From positions 1-35,066 of the forward strand of contig JAUXZO010000052.1 in the NCBI GenBank assembly GCA_030692685.1: a stretch of DNA of 35,066 nucleotides, in the 5' to 3' direction. This DNA comes from Acidovorax sp. (lineage in GTDB: Bacteria > Pseudomonadota > Gammaproteobacteria > Burkholderiales > Burkholderiaceae_C). Positions 1 through 7,300 of this stretch are shown piece after piece. The notes under the pieces are model-generated. The model worked only from the letters and a program-made list of their open reading frames with translations. It searched no databases and was not told where the DNA came from. How positions within the stretch are numbered: the stretch's first letter is position 1; each line of letters starts with the position of its first letter. Both the position numbers and the translations under genes were made by a program.

Positions 1-360
1 ATGCCTCGCGTCAAACGTGGTGTAACGGCCCGTGCCCGTCACAAGAAAGTTCTCGCCCTCGCTAAGGGTTTCCGTGGTCGCCGCGGTAATGTCTACCGTA
101 TCGCCAAACAGGCGGTAATGAAGGCTGGGCAATATGCCTACCGTGACCGCCGCACCAAGAAGCGCGTGTTCCGCCAGTTGTGGATCGCCCGTATCAACGC
201 CGCTGCCCGTGAACTGGGCCTGACCTACAGCCAGTTCGCCAACGGCCTGAAGAAGGCATCCATCGAGATCGACCGCAAGATGCTGGCCGACCTCGCAGTG
301 CACGACAAGGCTGCCTTTGGCAGCATCGTCAACCAAGTCAAGGCCAAGCTGGCTGCTTGA
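1..360 (+). CDS. rplT: 50S ribosomal protein L20
   Basis: L20 binds 23S rRNA early in assembly of the large ribosomal subunit. The 119-residue protein has the family's usual length and its very basic N-terminal half ([20 protein letters not shown], then [19 protein letters not shown]), followed by the conserved [23 protein letters not shown] segment. The ATG is the first base of the window, so the upstream infC-rpmI region usual for this operon cannot be seen. pheS follows after a 101-base gap containing two hairpins. In enterobacteria L20 also represses its own operon; whether that happens here cannot be judged because the leader lies outside the window. Confidence 0.98.
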   Translation: MPRVKRGVTARARHKKVLALAKGFRGRRGNVYRIAKQAVMKAGQYAYRDRRTKKRVFRQLWIARINAAARELGLTYSQFANGLKKASIEIDRKMLADLAVHDKAAFGSIVNQVKAKLAA

Positions 361-370
361 GTTCACGATG

Positions 371-395
371 AGAAGCTATCTTTTAGATAGCTTCT
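371..395 (+). terminator. Hairpin just after rplT
   Basis: A perfect 10-base inverted repeat (AGAAGCTATC / GATAGCTTCT) with a 5-base loop TTTTA begins 10 bases after the rplT stop. It is not followed by a long T-run, so it may be a processing or attenuation hairpin rather than a full terminator. Its right arm is also the start of the dispersed repeat described at 386-444. Confidence 0.5.
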
Positions 396-444
396 TGCGC
401 AATAACAACAAGGGCTAGAGCTTGAAAAGGCACTAGCCCTTGTT
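386..444 (+). repeat. Dispersed hairpin repeat, copy 1 (rplT-pheS gap)
   Basis: The stretch ATAGCTTCTTGCGC, then about 10 bases, then AAGGGCTAGAG resembles the pattern ATAGCTNNTAGCGCTT-N-AAGCGCTAGAGGCC seen at 11995-12045 and 21697-21740. It is diverged and its 3' part is incorporated in the second hairpin before pheS. Confidence 0.5.
407..444 (+). terminator. Terminator or attenuator hairpin upstream of pheS
   Basis: A perfect 12-base inverted repeat (AACAAGGGCTAG at 407-418 and CTAGCCCTTGTT at 433-444) with a 14-base loop is followed by CATTTTC, 17 bases before the pheS ATG. It could partly terminate transcripts from rplT or attenuate pheST. No Phe-rich leader peptide was seen between rplT and the hairpin, so a PheM-like mechanism is not supported. 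Confidence 0.55.
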
Positions 445-461
445 CATTTTCAAGAGTCGAT

Positions 462-1514
462 ATGAACGAGTTGGATTCCCTGGTCGAAAGCGCGACGCAA
501 CTGTTTGCCCAAAGCGCCACCCCTGCTGATCTGGAAAACGCCAAGGCGCAGTTTCTCGGCAAGTCGGGCCGCGTGACCGAGCTCATGAAGGGCATGGCGC
601 AGCTTTCCGTCGAGGAAAAAAAATCCCGCGGCGCTGCCATCAATGTCACCAAGCAAGCCATCGAAGCCGCTTTGACGGCCCGGCGCCAAGCCTTGGCGGA
701 TGCGGAGCTGCAGGTACAACTCAAGGCTGAAGCGCTCGACGTCAGCTTGCCGGGCCGCCAGCGCGGGCAGGGCGGTCTGCACCCTGTGTCGCTCACGCTC
801 GAACGCATCGAGGGCATCTTTGGCTCCATGGGTTTTGACGTGGCCCAGGGCCCCGAGATCGAGACCGACTGGTTCAATTTCACCGCACTGAATACGCCCG
901 AGGACCACCCTGCGCGTTCCATGCACGACACGTTTTATGTTGAGGGCGGCACTGCCACCGCCCCCAATCTGCTGCGCACGCACACCAGCCCGATGCAGAT
1001 CCGCCATGCGGTGCAGCATGTCAAAAAGCACCGCGCTGCTTTGGATGCGGGCCAGCCCATGCCCGAGATTCGCGTCATTGCGCCCGGCCGCACATACCGT
1101 GTGGACAGCGACGCGACACACTCGCCCATGTTTCACCAGTGCGAAGGCCTGTGGATTGGCGAGAACGTGAGCTTCAAGGATCTGAAGGTCATCTTCACGG
1201 ATTTTTGCCGCACGTTCTTTGAAAGCGACGATCTGGTGCTGCGCTTTCGCCCCAGCTTCTTCCCCTTCACCGAGCCCAGCGCCGAGATCGACATCCAGTT
1301 CCAGACCGGCCCGCTGGCAGGTCGCTGGCTGGAAGTGGCGGGTTCGGGCCAAGTGCACCCCAATGTGGTGCGCAATATGGGCCTTGACCCCGAAAAGTAC
1401 ATCGGCTTTGCGTTTGGCATGGGGCCTGACCGCCTGACCATGCTGCGCTACGGCGTCAACGATCTGCGTTTGTTCTTTGATGGCGACATCCGCTTCCTGT
1501 CGCAGTTTCAGTAA
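462..1514 (+). CDS. pheS: Phenylalanine--tRNA ligase alpha subunit
   Basis: This is the catalytic alpha subunit of the (alpha-beta)2 cytoplasmic enzyme that charges tRNA-Phe with phenylalanine. The 350 residues match the family's usual length. The N-terminal ~85 residues form the coiled-coil tRNA-binding arm. The class II synthetase core follows, with motif 2-like [20 protein letters not shown] and [10 protein letters not shown], the active-site loop [16 protein letters not shown] and motif 3 [15 protein letters not shown]. The start ATG is preceded by CAAGAG. pheT follows after 122 bases that contain a repeat-derived hairpin. Expression is probably shared with rplT through the upstream attenuator-like hairpins, which is inference. 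Confidence 0.98.
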   Translation: MNELDSLVESATQLFAQSATPADLENAKAQFLGKSGRVTELMKGMAQLSVEEKKSRGAAINVTKQAIEAALTARRQALADAELQVQLKAEALDVSLPGRQRGQGGLHPVSLTLERIEGIFGSMGFDVAQGPEIETDWFNFTALNTPEDHPARSMHDTFYVEGGTATAPNLLRTHTSPMQIRHAVQHVKKHRAALDAGQPMPEIRVIAPGRTYRVDSDATHSPMFHQCEGLWIGENVSFKDLKVIFTDFCRTFFESDDLVLRFRPSFFPFTEPSAEIDIQFQTGPLAGRWLEVAGSGQVHPNVVRNMGLDPEKYIGFAFGMGPDRLTMLRYGVNDLRLFFDGDIRFLSQFQ

Positions 1515-1525
1515 CGCAAAAAAGT

Positions 1526-1606
1526 GAGCTGCTAGCGCTCTATTTCATTGGGTTTCAATGCTGTTTGATATTGAAAACGTTTACTGAAAAGCGCAACCAG
1601 CTATAT
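1526..1606. repeat. Dispersed hairpin repeat, two inverted half copies (pheS-pheT gap)
   Basis: GAGCTGCTAGCGCT at 1526-1539 on the plus strand faces AGCGCAACCAGCTAT at 1592-1606, which read on the minus strand is ATAGCTGGTTGCGCT. Both match the first half of the dispersed repeat. Together they can form a long imperfect stem with an inner hairpin TTTCAAT (1553-1559) / ATTGAAA (1570-1576). The element fills most of the pheS-pheT gap. Confidence 0.55.
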
Positions 1607-1636
1607 TTTTAAGAGCTAACGCCAAAGAAGTTTCCT

Positions 1637-4084
1637 ATGCAATTCCCTGAGTCCTGGTTGCGCGAATTCTGCAATCCACCGCTGACCACCCAAGAACTGG
1701 CCGACACGCTGACCATGGCGGGTCTGGAGGTCGAAGAACTGCGGCCCGTGGCGCCGCCGTTTACCCGCATCGTTGTGGGCGAGATCAAAGAGGCTGTGCA
1801 ACACCCCGATGCCGACCGTCTGCGCGTGTGCCAGGTGGACGTGGGGCAGGGCGCTTTGCTCAACATCGTGTGCGGCGCACCCAATGCCCGCGTGGGTATC
1901 AAGGTGCCGTGCGCCATGGTGGGCGCCGAGTTGCCGCCAGGTGAAGACGGCAAGCCCTTCCTCATCAAGGTGGGCAAACTGCGCGGTGTTGAAAGCCAGG
2001 GCATGTTGTGCTCGGCCCGCGAACTCAAATTGTCGGAAGACCATGGTGGTTTGCTGGAGCTGGATGCCTCCGCGCCCGTCGGCCAGGATATCCGTGCGCA
2101 CCTGAACCTGGACGACACGCTCTTCACCCTGAAGCTCACGCCCAATCTGGCGCACTGCCTGAGTGTGTATGGCGTTGCACGTGAAGTGTCTGCACTCACA
2201 GGCGCCCCCCTGCAGCAGCCGTCTTTCCCCGCTGTAGTTGCGCAGTTGCCTGACAAGCTGGCCGTGCAGGTGAGCGCGACCGACCTGTGCGGACGCTTCT
2301 CGGGTCGCATTGTGCGCAACGTGAACACGCGCGCAGCCACCCCGCAGTGGATGTTGGATCGCCTGGCCCGCTGCGGTCAGCGTGGCGTTTCACCGCTGGT
2401 AGACATCTCGAACTACGTGATGTTCGAGCTGGGCCGCCCATCGCATATTTTTGATCTGGACAAGATCCACGGGGGTCTGGATGTGCGCTGGGGCAAGCCC
2501 GGCGAGCAACTCAAGCTGCTCAATGGCACGACCGTGACTTTGGACGACAAAGTGGGAGTGATCGCCGACGACGTTCAGGTGGAGTCGCTTGCCGGCATCA
2601 TGGGGGGGGACGCCACGGCTGTGTCGGACGACACGAAACACATCTACATCGAAGCCGCCTTCTGGTGGCCGAAGGCGGTAGCAGGCCGCTCGCGCCGGTT
2701 CAATTTCTCTACCGACGCGGGCCATCGCTTCGAGCGGGGTGTGGACCCGAGCCTCACGGTGGAGCACATCGAGCGCATCACGCAGCTCGTCATGGATATC
2801 TGCGGCACGCCCGACACCCTGTGTGGCCCCATGGATGACCAAGTGGTCAACCTGCCAGAAACGAAGCCTGTCACGTTGCGTGTCGCACGCGCTGCCAAGG
2901 TGATTGGCATGCCGCTGACGCAGGCGCAGTGCCTGGATGCGCTCGAACGCCTCGGGCTGACTGTGGCGCAGGGCGAGGGCTCCCTCACCGTCGTGCCACC
3001 AGCCTACCGTTTTGACCTCACGATCGAAGAAGATCTGATTGAAGAAGTCGCGCGGATGGTGGGCTACAACAACTTGCCCACTACGCCGCCGCTGGCCCCC
3101 ATTAGCCCCAAGCTGGCGCTCGAAGCCACGCGCAGCCCGTTTGCGGTGCGCCGTTCGCTGGCAGGTCTGGGGTACCAGGAGACGATCAACTTCAGTTTTG
3201 TGGAAGAGCGTTGGGAGCACGAACTGGCTGCCAATGCGCAACCCATCAAGCTGCTCAACCCCATTGCAAGCCAAATGAGCGTCATGCGCTCGACATTGCT
3301 GGGGTCATTGCTACAGGTTTTGAAGTTCAACCTCGACCGTAAGGCAGAGCGTGTGCGTGTGTTCGAGCTGGGGCGTGTGTTCTTGCGCGACGCCAGCGTG
3401 AGCAATACTGACACCACGGTGGAGGGTTTTGACCAACCCATGCGCGTATCCGGGTTGGCGTACGGGCCGAACGACGCGCTGCAGTGGGGCCGCAAAGATC
3501 AGGGCATCGACTTTTTTGATGTGAAGGGTGACGTAGAGGCCTTGTTGGCTCCGTTGAACGCCACCTTCGAGCCCGCCACGCATCCAGCGATGCACCCTGG
3601 CCGCTGCGCGCGCGTGCTGCTGGACGGGCGTGCCATCGGTTTTGTGGGCGAGTTGCATCCACAGTGGCGCCAGTCCTGGGATCTGCCGCAGGCTCCGGTG
3701 ATGTTCGAACTCGAATTGGACGCGGTACTGCTGCGGGTAGTGCCAGAGTTCACACCTGTGGCCAAGCACCAAGCGGTTGAACGCGATCTGGCTATGGTGG
3801 TGGCCGAGCGGGTCACCCATGCCGAGATCATGGCGTCCGTGCGTGCGGCCGTGCCGGGCACCATGCTGCGTGCAGCTGTGCTGTTCGATGTGTACCGACC
3901 CAAGGCTTTGCGCGCGGGTGAGGTTGCACCTTCGGGCGGATTGGCGCAAGGCGAAAAGAGCCTGGCTGTGCGCCTGACGCTGGGCAGCGAAGACGCTACG
4001 CTGACCGAGGCCGAAATTGATGCTGCTGTGCAAGCGGTCGTGGGTCAATTGGCACAGCGCACGGGCGCCAAGCTGCGTGTTTGA
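1637..4084 (+). CDS. pheT: Phenylalanine--tRNA ligase beta subunit
   Basis: PheT is the beta subunit of phenylalanyl-tRNA synthetase. It recognises tRNA-Phe and edits misacylated Tyr-tRNA. At 815 residues it is close to the usual bacterial length. In order it shows an EMAP/OB-type tRNA-binding domain (about 39-148), the B3/B4 editing domain (about 210-390, with [17 protein letters not shown] and [15 protein letters not shown]), a B5 domain (about 400-475), the synthetase-like core, and a C-terminal FDX-ACB anticodon-binding domain starting near [15 protein letters not shown]. The start has TTTCCT immediately upstream rather than a strong Shine-Dalgarno, but it gives the canonical N-terminus [13 protein letters not shown]8 run lies at 2602-2609 inside the editing domain. 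Confidence 0.98.
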   Translation: MQFPESWLREFCNPPLTTQELADTLTMAGLEVEELRPVAPPFTRIVVGEIKEAVQHPDADRLRVCQVDVGQGALLNIVCGAPNARVGIKVPCAMVGAELPPGEDGKPFLIKVGKLRGVESQGMLCSARELKLSEDHGGLLELDASAPVGQDIRAHLNLDDTLFTLKLTPNLAHCLSVYGVAREVSALTGAPLQQPSFPAVVAQLPDKLAVQVSATDLCGRFSGRIVRNVNTRAATPQWMLDRLARCGQRGVSPLVDISNYVMFELGRPSHIFDLDKIHGGLDVRWGKPGEQLKLLNGTTVTLDDKVGVIADDVQVESLAGIMGGDATAVSDDTKHIYIEAAFWWPKAVAGRSRRFNFSTDAGHRFERGVDPSLTVEHIERITQLVMDICGTPDTLCGPMDDQVVNLPETKPVTLRVARAAKVIGMPLTQAQCLDALERLGLTVAQGEGSLTVVPPAYRFDLTIEEDLIEEVARMVGYNNLPTTPPLAPISPKLALEATRSPFAVRRSLAGLGYQETINFSFVEERWEHELAANAQPIKLLNPIASQMSVMRSTLLGSLLQVLKFNLDRKAERVRVFELGRVFLRDASVSNTDTTVEGFDQPMRVSGLAYGPNDALQWGRKDQGIDFFDVKGDVEALLAPLNATFEPATHPAMHPGRCARVLLDGRAIGFVGELHPQWRQSWDLPQAPVMFELELDAVLLRVVPEFTPVAKHQAVERDLAMVVAERVTHAEIMASVRAAVPGTMLRAAVLFDVYRPKALRAGEVAPSGGLAQGEKSLAVRLTLGSEDATLTEAEIDAAVQAVVGQLAQRTGAKLRV

Positions 4085-4109
4085 AGACGATGTTCAAGGG
4101 AGTGATGCC

Positions 4110-4436
4110 GTGATCGAATTTGCAGTTGAAAGCCTGGAAACTCCCGCGCTAACCAAAGCGTTGTTGGCCGACCTGTTGTTCGATCAGATCGGGTTGAACA
4201 AGCGCGAGTCCAAAGACATGATCGACGCGTTTTTCGACCTCATCGCGCAAAGTCTGGTCGAAGGCAAAGACGTCAAATTGTCGGGCTTTGGAAATTTCCA
4301 GATTCGCACGAAGGCACCTCGCCCTGGGCGCAATCCGCGCACGGGTGAAGCTATTCCCATCAAGGCCCGCCGGGTCGTGACTTTTCACGCCAGCAGCAAG
4401 CTCAAGGAACAAATTCAGACCGCTGTCTCAACGTGA
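4110..4436 (+). CDS. ihfA: Integration host factor subunit alpha
   Basis: IHF alpha pairs with IHF beta to bind and sharply bend DNA in recombination, replication and transcription. The HU/IHF fold is complete: the N-terminal helices ([20 protein letters not shown]), then [12 protein letters not shown], the DNA-binding arm [20 protein letters not shown] and the C-terminal helix. I chose the GTG at 4110 because AAGGGAG lies about seven bases upstream and it gives a 108-residue protein of normal family length. The upstream in-frame ATG at 4017 would overlap pheT by 68 bases and add unrelated residues. It follows pheT by 25 bases and is probably in the same operon. Confidence 0.95.
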   Translation: MIEFAVESLETPALTKALLADLLFDQIGLNKRESKDMIDAFFDLIAQSLVEGKDVKLSGFGNFQIRTKAPRPGRNPRTGEAIPIKARRVVTFHASSKLKEQIQTAVST

Positions 4437-4533
4437 GTTTGTGGCGATTTGGTGACCAAATGTGTTTGAGTGGCTGGCGGGTTTTGCACGACTGCAGTAA
4501 CCTTGTCGGCTTTCCCGTCTGAATCTGGATTCC

Positions 4534-4968
4534 ATGGGCACCACGCTTCCTTCCATTCCCGCCAAGCGCTACTTCACGATCGGTGAGGTCGCTGAGTTGT
4601 GCGGCGTGAAGCCGCATGTGCTGCGCTATTGGGAGCAAGAATTCACGCAGTTGCGTCCCATGAAACGTCGCGGTAATCGGCGGTATTACCAGCACCACGA
4701 GGTGCTCATGATTCGCCGCATACGGGACCTTCTGTATGACCAGGGCTTCACCATCAGCGGGGCCCGCAACCGGCTCCAAGAGCTGGTCCACCCGGCACGC
4801 GATGACGGGGCATCTGAAGACACCGATGGCTCAGCCGAATTTGAACTCCCTAGTATGTTGCTGGATTCAGCGCGCGACCTTTCTATAGATGCAACGAACT
4901 TTGCTCTGGACTCCAATGCTGTGCGCAAAGAATTATTTGAAATTCGCGCCTTGCTTTCCCTGAACTGA
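4534..4968 (+). CDS. MerR-family transcriptional regulator
   Basis: This is a 144-residue DNA-binding protein with an N-terminal MerR helix-turn-helix (about 12-80): YFTIGEVAELCGVKPHVLRY, WEQEF, LRPMKRRGNRRYYQ, then LLYDQGFTISGARNRL. The C-terminal part is acidic and lacks the paired cysteines of metal-sensing MerR proteins, so no metal or oxidant effector is implied. A gene of this type downstream of ihfA is a recurring layout in betaproteobacteria. It sits 97 bases after ihfA and 31 bases before tRNA-Pro. Its regulatory targets cannot be told from the sequence. Confidence 0.92.
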   Translation: MGTTLPSIPAKRYFTIGEVAELCGVKPHVLRYWEQEFTQLRPMKRRGNRRYYQHHEVLMIRRIRDLLYDQGFTISGARNRLQELVHPARDDGASEDTDGSAEFELPSMLLDSARDLSIDATNFALDSNAVRKELFEIRALLSLN

Positions 4969-4982
4969 CGGTTATTTCTGCA

Positions 4983-4988
4983 TATAAT
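4983..4988 (+). promoter_or_regulatory. -10 box of tRNA-Pro promoter
   Basis: A perfect TATAAT lies 11 bases before the mature tRNA 5' end. The -35 region is weak; CTGAAC at 4960-4965, overlapping the merR-type gene's end, is the best candidate at 17-base spacing. Expected initiation is four or so bases before the tRNA. Confidence 0.7.
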
Positions 4989-4999
4989 CTAAGTCTTGT

Positions 5000-5076
5000 C
5001 GGCGTGTAGCGCAGCCTGGTAGCGCACTTGCATGGGGTGCAAGGGGTCGCGAGTTCGAATCCCGCCACGCCGACCA
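5000..5076 (+). tRNA. tRNA-Pro(GGG)
   Basis: The 77-base cloverleaf has acceptor arms CGGCGTG / CACGCCG, D-arm GCGC...GCGC, anticodon stem CTTGC / GCAAG with loop ATGGGGT (anticodon GGG, reading CCC) and T-arm loop TTCGAAT. The CCA end is encoded at 5074-5076. It has its own -10 box and terminator. Confidence 0.97.
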
Positions 5077-5084
5077 TTGATAGC

Positions 5085-5118
5085 AAAAGCCCAGAATCGC
5101 AAGGTTCTGGGCTTTTTT
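5085..5118 (+). terminator. Rho-independent terminator of tRNA-Pro
   Basis: Stem AAAGCCCAGAA (5086-5096) pairs with TTCTGGGCTTT (5105-5115) around an 8-base loop, with a T6 run at 5113-5118. It starts 9 bases after the CCA end. Confidence 0.92.
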
Positions 5119-5315
5119 GCTGTGGGCGAAAAGCGACTGCTCCAATGGCTTTTGCGAGACCCCTGGCAGAGTCACCAAGCGTGTTGGCGAATTCCTCTGC
5201 CGAGTCGCTTAGGTATCGAATTGCAGCAAACCCCCTTTATTTGCACGCTTCCGCGCGAGCCTGCGTGCAGCGCAAACACTAACGATGACCCGCGCGTGGT
5301 CAAGGACGCTCACTC

Positions 5316-5615
5316 ATGATCGATGGACTGGTGGCCGGTAGGCTCTATGGCGACGCGGAACAGCGCATCGACAAGGCTGGTAAACCATTTACTGTGGCCA
5401 AGGTGCGCGCCAGCACGGCGGACGGCGAGACGTTGTTCGTGAACGTGATTGCGTTCGAGGTCAGCGTTTGTGCCGCGCTTCGTGCGCTGCTTGATGGTGA
5501 TTCGCTGGCGCTTACCGGCAGCATTACCCCCCGCGTTTGGACCGACAAGCAGGGAGTTACCAAGCCTGCCCTGGACATGGTGGCGCAACGCGTTCTTGCA
5601 TTGCAGACGGAGTAG
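5316..5615 (+). CDS. Small SSB-like OB-fold protein
   Basis: This 99-residue protein resembles the OB-fold core of single-stranded DNA-binding proteins. It has an N-terminal strand GLVAGRLYGDAEQRIDKAG, a middle segment ETLFVNVIAFE, a short helix ALRALLDGD and a late strand LTGSITPRVWTDKQGVTKPA that parallels the SSB segment G-x-L-x-x-R-x-W-x-D-x-x-G. It is much shorter than housekeeping SSB (about 170-180 residues) and lacks the glycine-rich linker and acidic DDDIPF tip that recruits partners. It is therefore not the replicative SSB. A PriB-like or accessory role is possible but unproven. It stands alone, 197 bases after the tRNA-Pro terminator, and AAGGAC lies about ten bases before the ATG. 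Confidence 0.72.
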   Translation: MIDGLVAGRLYGDAEQRIDKAGKPFTVAKVRASTADGETLFVNVIAFEVSVCAALRALLDGDSLALTGSITPRVWTDKQGVTKPALDMVAQRVLALQTE

Positions 5616-5716
5616 CTCGCTACTGAACCTGCATCTGCCCAGGTGTCCGGCTGCTTGCTCAATGAGAGGGCCGTGGGCTCAACGGCGCTGAACTCCCAGG
5701 GGGCGTTCGTGTTGGT

Positions 5717-5920
5717 TCAATCCGGCTTTTTGGGAGTCGCTTCTTCACGCCCGAAGCCCAGGGCTTTCAGTTCTTCATCGCTGACATCCAGTTCAGTCAA
5801 CTCTGGCTGTCGTGCTTCGACCGTACGGCGCTGTTCAAAGTTGGTCGGAGGTCCTTTTTCTTCTTGGCGACGATCTCGGCCGGCTCGTCGGTCGACGGGT
5901 GCTCTGCGGTCTGCGGTCAT
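5717..5920 (-). CDS. Small charged protein of unknown function
   Basis: This is a 67-residue open frame starting MTADRRAPVDRRAGRDRRQ, rich in repeated DRR triplets, followed by a segment with acidic and hydrophobic residues (ELTELDVSDEELKALGF) and a lysine/proline-rich tail. The frame stays open upstream to a TTG at 5983, but the ATG at 5920 gives a compact charged protein and avoids an uncharacteristic leader. No signal peptide, membrane segment or catalytic motif is visible, and I do not recognise the family. The DRR repeats suggest nucleic acid or acidic-partner contact, which is speculation. It is transcribed towards the SSB-like gene, with 101 bases between the two stop codons. No clear Shine-Dalgarno is seen. 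Confidence 0.6.
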   Translation of the reverse strand: MTADRRAPVDRRAGRDRRQEEKGPPTNFEQRRTVEARQPELTELDVSDEELKALGFGREEATPKKPD

Positions 5921-6142
5921 AGGGGTGTGGTGCGTGATAGTTGGAAATGTGGTGGGGCTGCTGCGGTGTTTTCGCTGCTCCAAGCGCGTTGGAGCATGCG
6001 AGAGAGCACGCGATTTTCAGTCTCAGTCTGCCTGATTCGCCCACGTTCGAAAACGAATAAACGACACCAGACTTTGAATGCTCGACGGGTTATGAGACAC
6101 GTGCGATGTCTCGACTCCTGCCACCCCAGCGTCTAACCGGGC

Positions 6143-6178
6143 AAAAAAAAGCCCTGACTCTTGTGAATCAGGGCTTTT
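6143..6178 (-). terminator. Rho-independent terminator after tRNA-Thr
   Basis: On the minus strand, AAAAGCCCTGA pairs with TCAGGGCTTTT around a loop TTCACAAGAG, followed by a T-run (the A8 at 6143-6150 on the plus strand). It begins five bases past the tRNA CCA end and probably also ends fbp-operon transcripts. Confidence 0.92.
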
Positions 6179-6182
6179 CATT

Positions 6183-6258
6183 TGGTGCCGGAGAGATGAA
6201 TCGAACACCCGACCTTCTCATTACGAATGAGCTGCTCTACCGACTGAGCTACACCGGC
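6183..6258 (-). tRNA. tRNA-Thr(CGT)
   Basis: On the minus strand the 76-base tRNA starts GCCGGTGTAGCTCAG, has D-stem GCTC/GAGC, anticodon loop TTCGTAA (anticodon CGT, reading ACG) and T-loop TTCGATT, and ends with an encoded CCA. The arm GCTCATTCGTAATGAGAAGG is laid out like that of Escherichia coli thrW. The acceptor stem GCCGGTG / CTCCGGC has one U-U mismatch at position 6-67. Confidence 0.95.
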
Positions 6259-6268
6259 TTAGCCTTGG

Positions 6269-6296
6269 ATTATAGCGTGGAATGGTAACTGGTCAC
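6269..6296 (-). promoter_or_regulatory. Promoter of tRNA-Thr overlapping the fbp stop codon
   Basis: On the minus strand TATAAT (6274-6269) lies ten bases before the tRNA 5' end, with GTGACC (6296-6291, four of six matches to TTGACA) at 16-base spacing. The TAA stop of fbp (6272-6270) forms part of the -10 box. Confidence 0.7.
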
Positions 6297-7277
6297 TCGG
6301 TCGACCTCATTCTTTGAGCCCAGGATGACGCTCACACGTTCGTGCAGTTGGGTGGGCTGGATGTCCATGATGCGTTGTTTACCGTTGGTGGCGGCGCCTC
6401 CGGCCTGCTCCACCAGCCAGCCCATGGGGTTGGCTTCGTACATCAGGCGCAGTTTGCCAGGCTTGTTGGGCTCGCGTTTGTCCCAGGGGTACATGAAGAC
6501 GCCGCCACGGGTCAGGATGCGGTGCACGTCGGCCACCATGCTGGCAATCCAGCGCATGTTGAAGTCCTTGCCGCGTGGGCCTTCCTTGCCCTGCAGGCAT
6601 TCGTCGATGTAGCGCTTTACGGGCTCGTCCCAATGGCGCATGTTGCTCATGTTGATCGCGAATTCCTTGGTGTCCTCGGGAATGCGGATGTTCTCTTCGG
6701 TCAACACGAAGGAGCCCTGTTCGCGGTCGAGCGTGAACATGGCGACGCCGTCGCCCACGGTGAGCACCAAGGTGGTCTGCGGGCCGTAGATGCAATAGCC
6801 GGCGGCCACTTGCTGGGTGCCGGGTTGCAGAAAGTCGCCTTCCTCCACGCCGCGGTCGTCGTCAGGCTTTTTGAGTACGCTGAAGATGGTGCCGATGCTC
6901 ACGTTCACGTCGATGTTGGACGAGCCATCGAGGGGGTCGAACAGAAGCAGGTATTCGCCTTGCGGATAGCGGTTGGGCACCAGGTAGATGCCGTCCATTT
7001 CTTCCGAAGCCATCGCCGCCAGATGGCCGCCCCATTCGTTGGCTTCGATCAGCACTTCGTTGGCGATGATGTCGAGCTTTTTCTGGATTTCGCCCTGCAC
7101 GTTTTCGCTGGTCGCTGTGCCCAGCACACCGCCCAGCGCGCCTTTGTTCACAGCGTGGCTGATGCTTTTGCAGGCGCGGGCCACTACTTCCAGCAGCAGG
7201 CGCAATTGGGATGGGATGAGGCCGTCCACCCGTTGCTGTTCAACAAGGTAGCGGGTCAGGCTGATGCTTTTTGCCAT
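6270..7277 (-). CDS. fbp: Fructose-1,6-bisphosphatase class I
   Basis: The enzyme removes the 1-phosphate of fructose 1,6-bisphosphate in gluconeogenesis in the cytoplasm. At 335 residues it has the class I length. The metal-binding signature [21 protein letters not shown] sits near residue 110, and the C-terminal active-site segment [28 protein letters not shown] is present. The ATG is preceded on the minus strand by AAGAGA. It lies 23 bases after pepN and is probably the last protein gene of the prfB-HAD-pepN-fbp run. Its stop codon lies inside the promoter of the following tRNA-Thr. Confidence 0.97.
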   Translation of the reverse strand: MAKSISLTRYLVEQQRVDGLIPSQLRLLLEVVARACKSISHAVNKGALGGVLGTATSENVQGEIQKKLDIIANEVLIEANEWGGHLAAMASEEMDGIYLVPNRYPQGEYLLLFDPLDGSSNIDVNVSIGTIFSVLKKPDDDRGVEEGDFLQPGTQQVAAGYCIYGPQTTLVLTVGDGVAMFTLDREQGSFVLTEENIRIPEDTKEFAINMSNMRHWDEPVKRYIDECLQGKEGPRGKDFNMRWIASMVADVHRILTRGGVFMYPWDKREPNKPGKLRLMYEANPMGWLVEQAGGAATNGKQRIMDIQPTQLHERVSVILGSKNEVDRVTSYHSTL

Positions 7278-7300
7278 GTCGGTCTCTTCTTTGTCGTAAG

